From Thermothelomyces thermophilus ATCC 42464 (taxonomy: Eukaryota > Ascomycota > Sordariomycetes > Sordariales > Chaetomiaceae), in the NCBI RefSeq assembly GCF_000226095.1, contig NC_016472.1:8494001-8558000 (forward strand): a DNA stretch of 64,000 nt, given 5' to 3'. The translations under genes were made by a program, and so were the position numbers. Below are positions 24,096 to 34,402 of the stretch, piece by piece. Under the pieces are notes generated by a model, which did no database searches, was not told the DNA's origin, and saw only the letters and a list, made by a program, of their open reading frames with translations. Every line of letters begins with the position of its first letter. Position 1 is the stretch's first letter.

Positions 24096-25908
24096 CCCCT
24101 CGAAGGGCCCTGACCCATTTCCTAGGTCAGTGCTAACCTCTTTAATTATTTAGCTAATAGCGGCTTTGTTAATCGTGCTTATTTCCATAAGCTATTAAGT
24201 GCTTATAGCTTCCTATTATTAGGTCCGTTCTGCTTTCTGTCATACGTGCCATAGCTTCGTCTAAAGCTCCCGAATTCGTAATTTCTTTTCGTCTACGTAA
24301 TAGAGGCAATCGTTACTCTAGTACAAGTCCTACATGTCTCGTCCTGTTCTATAGTACCTAGGCCAGGCTTGTCTTAGAACTATTGTAATGCTTTCTAAAT
24401 TACAGGCTTCGATCTTCTAGAGCAATTCGGCCGCTCTGTTTCCTATATTATAGACCTATTCTATAGGGCGTAAGCTTCTATCCTCGTTTCCTTGTTAGGT
24501 CGGCTAGTAATTGTTTTCGAATTTGTCGCAGAAGTGGTATCGGCATTTGTATATTACATACTAGAACTAAGGTACTTACGTATATGCCTCGTATCGAGGG
24601 TATAGTCGTATAGCGTTACCTAGGAGGTATTAGAATTCTTTCCCGAATCCTTCCCATTATATATAGACTATAGGTACTCTAGTGCTAATATAGGAGTATT
24701 TCTTCTAGTAGCTTTCCTATATATATTTGTCCTTTCTATAGTTCGTATATATAAACTAGTATTCTAAGTTCTATATGTCGTTACTAAGTTACTAGCCGTT
24801 AAGATACTCGGTGTAGCTATCGGGCCTATCGTATATCACAGGCTATTTTCCTTTAATGGTTTCTACGATATATTAGAGTTTCCTTATTTTGTCCCTCTTT
24901 CTATCGCTCTACTAGGTAAGTCAAATTAAGCGCCTATCCCGTTTACGTAGCTCTATATTAAGCCGAAAAACTTTGTTATAGTACTATTCAATTCGTTCCT
25001 AGAGGAATAGAACATTAGGTCTAGGTCTTTCGATTCCTTAGGTGTCGGTTGTCTACGATCTATCCTGCCTCTATATGACTATAAAGCCCTATTGCCTTAA
25101 GGCTAGGAGAATCGAAACTAGCAGTATATATTCTCCTACTATATCCTATTTGGCAAGACCTATCTCTAGGTCTATAGTGACTAGTTCAGAGTACGGTGCT
25201 TATTCGTCTTTACCATTGTCGTCATATCTAAGACTATCTATATTACTATCCTTGTCTTTATAGCTTGTAGCCGCTACTTTGATAACGTCCTTAGTAGTTT
25301 TATTAATAGCCGTAATTTCCTTTCTAGGGACTATCTTCTATTCTTTCTTTAGGCTTTAACATTCTTACTTATAGTGCCCTTTCTTTCTATAGTTATAGTA
25401 GGTAACATTAGACTTGTCTTTAGTTATCTTCTTCTAATCCTGTTTCTATACTACGTCTATATCTATAGCTCTAGGATACGTCCTATATAAGGTACTAACG
25501 TACGCTTACTTTTTCTTGTTATTAGCCTTAACTATAGTTCCGTTTATTCGACCTCGTTTCTACTACTTTCGTATATAGAGTCGATCATCGATTCTAATAG
25601 CCTATACAATGTATTCGTCTAGGGTCTTAGGCCGATTATACTTATATAGCTTATCCTTGACCTTTTCCTTTAAGCCGTTATAGAATAATTATATTAATAC
25701 CTCGTTATTAAGCTAAGACTTAAGCATGTCCTATCTAAACTATATGGTATAAGAGGCTACTAACTTAGTCTGTTAGAGATTAACAAGTCTTTCTTATATA
25801 TAAATCTTCTTGTCTTTATTGCTAAAAACCTTCTAAAGCTCTTCTTCGAAACAGTTATAAGATCGGAAGACTGCCTATATAAACGCATCTCGGTCATCTT
25901 CGTCTTCC
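24081..25908 (-). pseudogene. Element II gag remnant, 3' part
   Basis: Homologous to element III gag. The stop codon lies at 24081-24083 and the conserved UUCG-loop hairpin at 24094-24110. It is interrupted at 25908/33509 by element III, whose target CTTCC is duplicated; the gag 5' part is at 33509-33947. RIP stops are abundant. Confidence 0.8.
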
Positions 25909-26355
25909 TGTCACGAATAAGCACATAGGCGGCCTGGCAGGCTGCAGCCAGGACGCAGGACATTCCGACAGCCAATCACTTGACGGACCAATCAGAAGAT
26001 TATCACCGCCAAGACTAAGGTCTTCACTGGTGATAATAACATGTCACCGTCGACAACGCAGAATTACGAAGTGAAAGGAGAAGTGGTACTGGTAATAACT
26101 ATTGAAGAAGGACAGACAATTGTATATATATAGCTAGCTAGTCACTCGTTATGGTGGACTCTGGGAGTTCACCAGTGGTAACAATCACAATCACAGTACT
26201 TATACCAAGCATTGCTAATTACTATAAGAGACAACTCTAGTGTTGTTATAAACCCTTTGGCTTCACCAAATCCCTTAGACGACCTGCTTACTTGTCCCGC
26301 CTAATCTACCTCCGTCTAGACCCTTTCAGAAGCAGTCTAAGTTAGGTTCGTCACA
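25909..26355 (+). repeat. Element III 5' LTR
   Basis: This is a 447-bp LTR and a direct repeat of 33062-33508. Its last ~220 bp (R-U5) match the LTRs of elements I and II. The first ~210 bp (U3) do not, showing a different promoter module. Confidence 0.95.
26123..26132 (+). promoter_or_regulatory. TATA-like run in the element III 5' LTR
   Basis: TATATATATAG lies at the point where the LTR sequence switches from the divergent U3 to the R-U5 shared with elements I and II. It is a plausible core promoter for the genomic RNA. The same TA-rich run sits at the equivalent point in the other LTRs. Confidence 0.45.
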
Positions 26356-26382
26356 CGTTATTACCACTCCCTTTGTTCTGTC

Positions 26383-28644
26383 ATGGTTCAGAACGGAGGT
26401 GACTTCGACCTCGACATCGACATGGCTACCGACGTCACGGCCGAACAGCTGCTCGCTCAGTTTGGTCAACTCCAGCAGCGGATCCAGGAGTTGGACCAGA
26501 GAGACAAGGCTGCTCAAGCTCGAATCAAGGAACTCGAGAACCGCGAAAAGTACTCGCAGAAGTTGGTCAACGAGGCCTACGCCAAAATCGAGGCACTCGA
26601 GGGCGCCAAAGCGAAGTGTATCAAGATCGAACCACCTGGCAAATACGGAGGAACCAAGGAGGATCTCGTAGGATTCTTGACAAATCTCCGATCCTACTTC
26701 CGGCTTAACGACGACAAGTTTCTAGACGAAAAAGCCAAAGTCCTTTATGTAGTTACGAGACTAGAGGGCAAGGCACTTAGATGGTTCGAGCCGACGTGGA
26801 ATGACTATCTCACTGAGGAAGACGAAGACGACCGAGACGCGTTCACGTAGGCAGTCTTCCGATCTTACGACCGTTTCGAAGAAGAGCTTCGAAAGGTTTT
26901 TGGCGATAAGGACGAGAAGATTTATATACAAGAAAGACTTGCCAATCTCCGACAGACCAAGTCGGCAGCCTCCTACGCCGTATAGTTTAGACAGGACATG
27001 CTCAAGTCTCAGCTTAACGACAAGGCGTTAATGCAATTGTTCTATAACGGCTTAAAGGAAAAGGTCAAGGACGAGCTATATAAGTACGATCGGCCTGAGA
27101 CCCTGGACGAATATATCATATAGGCCATTAGAATCGATAATCGACTCTACGCACGAGAGTAGCAGAAACAAGGTCAAATGAATAGAACCACGGTTAAGGC
27201 TAACGACAAGAAAAAGCGAGTATACGTCAGTACTTCATACGGGACGTACCCTAGAGCCATGGATATAGACGCAACGTAGAAGCAGGACCAGAAGAAGACG
27301 ACCAAAGACAAGTCTAATGTCACCTACTATAACTATAGAAAGAAAGGGCACTACAAGCGAGAATGTCACAGCCCGAAGAAAGAGTGGAAGATAGTCCCTG
27401 GAAAGGAAATTACGACCATTGACGAAACTACCAAAGACGTCATCGAAGTAACGGCCACGAGCTACGAAGACAGGGGCAGTGATACGGACAGTCTCGGACA
27501 TGACGACAATGGTAAAGACGAATAAGCACCATACTCCGAACTAGTCACTGTAGACCTAGAGACAAGTCTTGCCGAATGGGACATGGTAGGAGAATATGCA
27601 CTACCAGCTTCGATTCTCCTAATCTTGAGGTAGTGGGGTTTCACGGTCACGCAGAGGCGGGATAGATCGTGGACAACCGATACCTAAGGAATCGAAAGAC
27701 CTAGACCTAATGTTCTATTCCTCTAGGAACGAATCGAATAGTACCGTAACGAAGTTTTTCGGCTCAATACAGAACTGCGCGAACGGGACGGGCGCTTGAT
27801 TCGACTCGCCTAGTAGAGCGATAGAATAAGGGACGAAATAAGGGAACTCTAACGTATTGTAGAAACCATCGAAGGAGAACAGCCTGTGACATACGATAGG
27901 CCCGATAGCTACGCCGAGTATCTTGACGGCTAACAACTTAGCAACGACGTACGGAACCCAGAATACCAGTTTATGCGCGTGAACCGCGGAAAAGACGAGC
28001 GTACGTGGGAAAGCTACTGGAAGAAATACTCCTATGTCAGCACTAGAGTACCTATAGTCCACGTACAATGGGAAGGATTCGGGAAAGAATTCTAATACCT
28101 CCCAGGCGACGCCACGCGACTGCACCCTCGACACGAGGCATATGCGCAAGTGCCCTAGTTTTAGTGTATGGCATACGAATGCCGATACCACTTCCGCGAC
28201 AAATTCGAAAACAATCACTGGCCGACCTGACAAGGAAATGAGGACGGAAGCTTACGCCCTATGGAATAGGTCTACGATATAGGAAATAGAGCGGCCGAAT
28301 TGCTCTAGAAGATCGAAGCCTGCAATTTAGAAAGCATCATGATAGTTCTAAGACGAGCCTGGCCTAGGCACTACGGAACCGGACGAGATATATAGGACTC
28401 GTGCTAGAGCAACGATTGCCTCTATCACGCGGAAGAAAAGAAATTGCAAATTCGGGAGCTTCAGACAAAGCTATGGCACGCACGACGGAAAGCGGAACAG
28501 ACCTAATGGTAGGAAGCCACAAGCACTTAATGGCTTACGGAAATGAGCACGATCGACGAAGCCGCTATTAGCCGAACAACCGAAGAGGTTAGCACTGACC
28601 TAGGAAACGGGTCAGGGCCCTTCGAGGGGCCTGGAAACCATTAA
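26383..28644 (+). pseudogene. Element III gag (RIP-interrupted)
   Basis: Structural polyprotein that would form the intracellular particle. It starts MVQNGGDFDLDIDMATD, then a coiled coil (about residues 20-75, QLQQRIQELDQRDKAAQARI). The capsid core follows (GFLTNLRSYFRLNDDKFLDE, then GKALRWFEP and YDRFEEELRKVFGD). A zinc knuckle with two Cys changed to Tyr is at about 27340 (YYNYRKKGHYKREC). After the knuckle there is an unusually long linker of about 380 codons with two C-x2-H-type motifs (ECRYHFRDKF and DCLYHAEEKK). In-frame stops are RIP-type (first at about 26848, CAG to TAG). The stop at 28642-28644 is shared by all three copies, with a UUCG-loop hairpin just upstream. It is about 754 codons long if read through. 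Confidence 0.88.
28615..28631 (+). repeat. Hairpin just upstream of the gag stop (element III)
   Basis: GGGCCCTTCGAGGGGCC folds as a GC-rich stem with a UUCG-containing loop 10 nt before the gag stop codon. It is unchanged in elements I (14650-14666) and II (24094-24110) despite heavy RIP, although this GC-only motif offers few RIP sites. It may influence recoding into pol, which is in the -1 frame. Confidence 0.5.
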
Positions 28645-31600
28645 CGCCCGTGTAGTGGCGAGTGGTAGCGTAGTATAGGAGGGACTGGCGTAAGAGACCA
28701 CTATATCGAGACCTCCCGGCAGAAATATAGGAAATCGCTACAATCTTTGGACGACGGCGGCAAGACAAGCGATTGTGGATAACAGCATAGTGGAAACAGC
28801 ACGAAATGCTCGTACTAGTAGACAGTGGAGCAGAGATGAATCTGATTTCGCCGACACTTGTAAATCAGCTACGGATACCCTAGAGAATGAAGCGGAAGCA
28901 TAGCATAGTCAAAGGGCCATTTCCGACACAATAGGTACGTAGGGAGACTAAACTAATCGACATCACTATAGCAGGAAAGACTATAGCAGTCGTATTTAGC
29001 ATCGTAGACATAGGTAACGACAAAGATATGATATTAGGGTTACTATGGCATGAAGACTACGACCCGGACATTAGCTAGAAGAATGGTGGCCACCTACGAC
29101 CCCGAACGGAGTCGTATTTAACTAGCGAGATAGGGAGCGCGCAAGGATCGCGAGCGGACGATGCTCAAGGAAAGGCATATCCTACGGATCTACCACAAGA
29201 GACGGACAGTGGCAGGCAGACCACTATAGACTCTGGAAGAGGCGGCACAACGATATCGATATCGCGATAGGAGGAACGAGCTGAATCGCCAATAGCTGTT
29301 CTCTCCGTTGACGAATGCGGAGCACTGCAATTGGAGCAGTAGGTTGAGACAGGAGAAATCGCCAGCATAGCCATAGACGGAACCAAGTTCGTATACTACT
29401 AGAAAACCAAGAGACGAGACAAGACTAGGGAAGTACCGAAGGAATACGAAGGACACTAAGCATTCGAACCGAAACATCTGGAAGGACTACCAGAACACGG
29501 CCCATAGGATCATGAGATCAAGCTTAAGGAAGGAGCACGACTGAAGTTCTTTAAGATTTACCACACGAGCCAGACACAGAACGAAGAACTTAAGCGATAT
29601 TTGGAGGAGAACCTTCGAAGAGGACATATCTGCCTGTCGACATCGCTAGCAGGCTACCTAATCCTGTTTGTGCCTAAGAAAGACGGAAAGCTACGGTTAT
29701 ATGTTGACTATCGGCAACTTAACGAACAGACCGTGAAAAACCGATACCCGTTACCGCTGATCTCACGGCTCCGAGATCAGTTGGCAGGAGCCCAATATTT
29801 CACGCGTCTTGACTTGCCATCGGCCTACAACCATATACGGATCAAAGAAGGCGACGAGTAGAAAACGGCCTTTAGGACACCCTATGGTCACTATAAGTAC
29901 CTTGTCATGCCATTCGGACTTACGAACGCACTGGTAACGTTCTAAGCCCTAATTGATCAAGCTATCTGACCCTTTCTCGACAAATTTACGGTATGTTATC
30001 TTGACGACATACTTATCTTCTCCAAGACGATAGACGAACACTAGAAGCACGTGAAAGTAGTGCTAGACGTGCTATACGCGTACAAGCTATCAGTTAACAA
30101 GGAAAAGAGCGAATTCCATGTCAGGAAGACAGTCTTTTTAGGATACGAAATATCCCCAGGACAAATCCAGATGGAACCTTCAAAGATTAAAGCCATCAAG
30201 AATTGGCCACGACCGACGTCAGTCACGGAAGTACGAAGCTTCATCGGATTTGCGAACTTCTACCGAATGTTCATTAGGAACTTTGGAGCGATCGTACAAC
30301 CTTTATACGAACTCACTAAGAAGAATACTAAATTCCAATGGGAAGAGCAACACGAGCAAGCATTTACGTAGATCCGTAACGCCATTACTGAAGATCTAGT
30401 GCTGGTACTGCCAGACCCTAAGAAGCCATTCGAGGTAGAAACGGACGCTTCAGACTACGCCATCGGAGGACAATTGGGACAACGAGACGGACAAGGAAAG
30501 CTATATCCTATAGCCTTCTTTTTAAAGAAGCTCGATGGACCACGTCTTAATTATCCGATCCACGACAAGGAACTACTTGCGATTGTCGAAGCTTTTAAGG
30601 AATAGCGACTATACCTTAGCGGCACAATTAAACCGGTACAAGTATATATGGATCACAAGAACCTACGATACTTTACGACGACGAAGGAGCTTAATAGACG
30701 ACAAATATAATAGGCAGAATTCCTCGTAGAATTTAACTTTGAGATTCACTACAAGAAGGGCAAAGAGAACGCACGAGTGGACATCTTAAGCCGACGAACG
30801 GATCACACGGAAGGACGAACGGGAACAACACCACCGTTGTTCAAGGAACGAACAGACGGAACGCTATATCACGAAACGCAGACACCCGTGGAAGATGATC
30901 CACTTGACTTGTTCCTAGAATACTACGTAATCTTTCGAGAAGAAAGGATTAACGAGGCACAGTATCAAGCAGCACCCGGACCACTGGTACCTAACGGAGT
31001 GGAAGAAAGAGATAGGAAACTCTAGTACCAAGGCAAAGCGTACATCCACGACAAAGATCAACAGCTATAGATGATTCGAGAAATCTACGAGTCGAAACTC
31101 GGAGGACATAAAGGAGTTATAAAGACTGTTGCACAAGTCAAGAAACACTACGACTTTCCATAGTTGACGGCACGAGTTAAGGAAGTCGTATGGAACTATA
31201 ACATCTGCAATCGGAGCAAAACGGCATAACACAAGCCATACGGGCTACTTTAGCTACTACTAACAGCTGACAAACCATGGAGTTTAGTCATAATAGACTT
31301 CATCACAAAGCTGCCAGAATCTAAGGACATAGCCACAGGAGTGACCTACGATAGTATTCTTACTATAGTAGATCACCTGACTAAATGGGTATACTTCTTT
31401 CCCTATAAGGAATCCTGGACAGCGGAACAGTTGGCAGACGTGATCTATCGGCAAGTTATATTAGTACATGCTTGGCCGCAAGAATGGATCACCGACAGAG
31501 ACACCAAGTTCGTGTCGAAGTTCTGGCAAGCGTTAATGTAACGATTAGGCATTAATAGCAAGCTGTCAACGGCATATCACCTACAGACCGACGGACAAAC

Positions 31601-32393
31601 GGAGCGACTAAACCAAGTTGTTAAGCAATACCTCTGCTCTTACGTCAATTACCAGCAAGACGACTAGGTCATGCTGTTACCAATAGCACAACTCGCCTAC
31701 AACACGATACCAACAGAAACGACCAAAGTCATACCGTTCTTCGCGAACTACGGATATAAAGCAGACCTTAGGCAAGGACCAGAGGTCACAGTGCCGAGAG
31801 CAGCAGTCAAAGCGGAACAAATGTACGTACTGTATGAAAAGCTCAAAAAGGAACTCGAGTTTGTCAAGACTAGAATGAAGAACTACTACGACAAACACAG
31901 GCTCGAGGGACCTTGCCTAGAGAGGGGAGACAAAGTCTACTTGATTATACGGAACTTACAAACCAAACGACTAAGCACGAAGCTAGACTTTAAGAAGGTC
32001 AGACCCTTCGTTATCAAAGAACGAATTTCGACATCTAACTACCGACTATCGTTACCGTCATCTATATGACTACGGACGGATGTTTTTCATATTTCACTTC
32101 TCGAACCAGTACCAAAGAACGCCAAGGTTGCCACGCACATCGAAGCAGAGGACGAAGAGGAAGAATAGGACGTTGAAGAAATTCTAGATTCACGTATTAT
32201 CAATAGGGAACTATAGTACCTAGTCAAATGGCTTGATTTTGGACTAGAGGACAACTCATGGGAACTAGTCAAGAATTTGAACTGCCCTAAGAAACTGGAA
32301 CAGTTCTACCGGCAGAGTCCGGATCGACTAAAGGAAAACCTGGGACAGAACCAAAGACAGCGCCCCAGTCGACAGTATCGACGGCATCATTAA
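28641..32393 (+). pseudogene. Element III pol: PR-RT-RNaseH-INT-chromodomain (RIP-interrupted)
   Basis: Pol is in the -1 frame relative to gag. The aspartic protease is at about 28806 (MLVLVDSGAEMNLIS). Reverse transcriptase (29601-30370) has [28 protein letters not shown] and active site YLDDILIF (about 29995). RNase H (30399-30960) has PFEVETDASDYAIGGQLGQ and a D..SR end. Integrase (31080-31900) has a zinc-binding CN.CNRSK, the DDE core residues in IIDFITKLPES, TDRDTKF and QTERLNQ, and a GPY/F-like tail. The chromodomain (about 32165-32330) has LQYLVKWLDFGLEDNSWE and places the element among chromoviruses. Stops are RIP-type TAG/TAA/TGA. Pol ends at 32391-32393 and overlaps the 3' end of the antisense ORF by 107 bp. 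Confidence 0.9.
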
Positions 32394-32934
32394 TCTGTGA
32401 CGAGGGCATAGTAGGCGTCTCTTGCCGCTCAACCTCCTCTAACTCGTCCAAGGTCGACAGACTACGCGCTACCATATCGGCACCTTTCTCCACTAAAAAC
32501 TCCTTCTACTGATAAAGACGCCGGAGCCGTGTAAGCTTTTCGGACAACTTACGCTAGGCTTCTTCCAGACGGCATTAAGATTCATCTAGCTCAAGTTCGG
32601 CACGATATTTAGCATCCTTGATACGACGCTGCTCCTGGAGAATGCGATCCACTAGAACGAACATTAGGAATCACATTTAAAGGAAAAAAAAAAAAAAAAA
32701 AAAAAAAGAAAAGGAGACGTGCTTACAGGAAGAAAGCGGTATGCCAGAGCCATCGCAAGAATGACCTCGACGAACGTAGGCTTCGCAACGCTTCGTACGC
32801 GCGATCATTTTGCAAACGAGGCCTTGCGACGCGCACCAAGAGCAAGGCATAACGACAAAACCGTTCTCAGCGATGTTCTGAGCAAGGGAAGCACGGTAAC
32901 GTGCAGAATATGACTTCTGTTTCTCTATCGGCAT
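32287..32934 (-). pseudogene. Element III antisense ORF: Zn2Cys6-like cluster plus coiled coil (2 exons)
   Basis: This lies between pol and the 3' LTR, on the opposite strand. Exon 1 is 32934-32727 (69 codons, no stops) and exon 2 is 32651-32287; a 75-bp GT-AG intron with a T24 tract separates them, and phases agree, for about 190 codons. Exon 1 starts MPIEKQKSYSARYRASLAQN and holds C-x2-C-x6-C-x8-C-x2-Y-x6-C. The Tyr codon TAC is one RIP-type G-to-A step from TGC, which would give an exact Gal4-type C6 spacing. Exon 2 predicts a charged coiled coil (ILQEQRRIKDAKYRAELELD; then ADMVARSLSTLDELEEVE) and an acidic C-terminus, with three in-frame stops at likely Gln codons. The architecture resembles a small zinc-cluster DNA-binding protein. 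A role in element regulation is inference. Confidence 0.75.
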
Positions 32935-33025
32935 TTTGTCAACATGGCGACCACGACGTAGAAACAGGGAGAATGCAGTACTCACAAGCAAAGGGTTGTT
33001 AGCGCTATTTGAAACGGCCTAAGAG

Positions 33026-33044
33026 GGCTTTCGGGTCGAAAGCC
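33026..33044. repeat. Hairpin next to the polypurine tract (element III)
   Basis: GGCTTTCG-GGT-CGAAAGCC is a perfect 8-bp stem 3 nt upstream of the polypurine tract. It is conserved in elements I and II although the flanks are diverged. Confidence 0.75.
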
Positions 33045-33046
33045 TT

Positions 33047-33061
33047 GAAGGAGGGGCATCG
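33047..33061 (+). promoter_or_regulatory. Polypurine tract of element III
   Basis: GAAGGAGGGGCATCG directly precedes the 3' LTR start TGTCACG. The purine run AAGGAGGGG is the expected primer for plus-strand DNA synthesis. Confidence 0.7.
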
Positions 33062-33508
33062 TGTCACGAATAAGCACATAGGCGGCCTGGCAGGCTGTAG
33101 CTAGGACGCGGGACATTCCGACAGCCAATCACTTGACAGACCAATCAGAAGATTATCACCGCCAAGACTAAGGTCTTCACTGGTGATAATAACATGTCAC
33201 CGTCGACAACGCAGAATCACGAAGTGAAAGGAGAAGTAGTACTAGTGATAACTATTGAAGAAGGACAGACAATTGTATATATATAGCTAGCTAGTCACTC
33301 GTTATGGTGGACTCTGGGAGTTTACCAGTGGTAACAATCACAATCACAGTACTTATACCAAGCATTGCTGATTACTATGAGAGACAACTCTAGTGTTGTT
33401 GTGAACCCTTTGGCTTCACCGAATCCCTCAGACGACCTGCTTGCTTGTCCCGCCCAATCTACCTCCGTCTGGACCCTTTCAGAAGCAGTCTGAGTTGGGT
33501 TCGTCACA
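33062..33508 (+). repeat. Element III 3' LTR
   Basis: This is a 447-bp direct repeat of 25909-26355, followed by the right copy of TSD CTTCC (33509-33513). The few differences from the 5' LTR are transitions. Confidence 0.95.
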
Positions 33509-33974
33509 CTTCCTTAGTAAGGTAGTCATTCTACGTAGGCTTAAACTATCTAAGTGCCTTGCCCTCTAGTCTTATAGCTATATAGAGGACTTTAGCTTTG
33601 TCGTCTAGAAACTTATTGTCATTAAGCTAGAAGTAGGATCAGAGGTTTATTAGGAATCCTATAAGATCTTCCTTAGTTCCTCTATATTTACTAGGTAGTT
33701 CAATCTTAATATACTTCGCTTTAGTAGTCTTAAGTGTCTTGATTTTGGCGTAGGCCTCGTTAACTAACTTCTACAAGTACTTTTCACGGTTCTTAAGTTC
33801 CTTGATTCGAGCTTAAGCAGCCTTGTCTCTCTAGTCTAACTCCTAGATCTGCTACTAAAGTTAACTAAGCTAAGTAAGCAACTATTCGGCCATAATGTTA
33901 GTAGCTATATTAATATTAAGGTCAAAGTTACCTCCGTTCTAAACTATAATAGAATAAAGGGAGTAGTAATAACG
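33509..33974 (-). pseudogene. Element II gag remnant, 5' part, and leader
   Basis: This continues element II gag from 25908. Gag begins near 33947 on the minus strand, 28 bp inside the 5' LTR, as in element I. It matches the N-terminal half of element III gag with RIP-type changes. Confidence 0.82.
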
Positions 33975-34402
33975 TGTGACGAACCTAACTTAGACTTCTT
34001 CTAAAAGGGCCCAGACGGAGGTAGGTGAAGTGGGACAAGCGTACAGGTCGTCTAAGGGATTCGGTAAAGCCAAAGGGTTTACAACAACACTTAGAGTTGT
34101 CTCTTATAGTAGTCAGCAATGCTTGGTATAAGTATTATAATTATGATTATTACTACTGGTAAACTCCTAGAGTCTACTATAACAAGTGACTATCTATATA
34201 TATATATAATCTTGGGATCACTAGCAGTCGTGGTGATCATTTATACTGGCTTACCTGGCTTATATCGTGAGCTAGTGATCCTCTGCTAGGATCATTTTTT
34301 GCTAAGCGTGATCCCGTCCTGATTGGTCTATCATTCCTTCGGCTTGATTGGCCCGTTCGTGCTAGTGGCTTAGGCGGCATCTGCATGTATATTTCCGTGA
34401 CA
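33975..34402 (-). repeat. Element II 5' LTR
   Basis: This is a 428-bp LTR with intact termini TGTGACGAACC and TTCCGTGACA. It is a direct repeat of 19243-19670 and is followed by TSD GTTCT (34403-34407). Confidence 0.93.

Larger units (their letters stand above)
25909..33508 (+). mobile_element. Element III: youngest chromovirus with an antisense Zn2Cys6-like ORF
   Basis: The element is 7600 bp with 447-bp LTRs at 25909-26355 and 33062-33508 (termini TGTCACGAA and TTCGTCACA) and a perfect TSD CTTCC (25904-25908 and 33509-33513). It is oriented plus. The order is LTR, a very short 27-nt leader, gag, pol in the -1 frame (protease, RT, RNase H, integrase, chromodomain), an oppositely oriented additional ORF, hairpin, polypurine tract and LTR. 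It is much less RIPed than its neighbours: frames are readable end to end and interrupted only by TAG, TAA and TGA codons, mostly consistent with C-to-T change in CAG, CAA or TGG codons. The LTR pair differs by a handful of transitions. Confidence 0.95.
19243..34402 (-). mobile_element. Element II: chromovirus copy, RIP-degraded, split by element III
   Basis: The LTRs are 428 bp at 19243-19670 and 33975-34402, with TSD GTTCT (19238-19242 and 34403-34407). Excluding element III (25909-33508, plus one CTTCC), the element is about 7.55 kb, the same as element I. It is oriented minus, with the 5' LTR at the right. It is RIPed but somewhat less than element I, judging by the number of preserved C and G positions in matching stretches. 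It inserted into the outer element between RT and RNase H. Confidence 0.93.
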
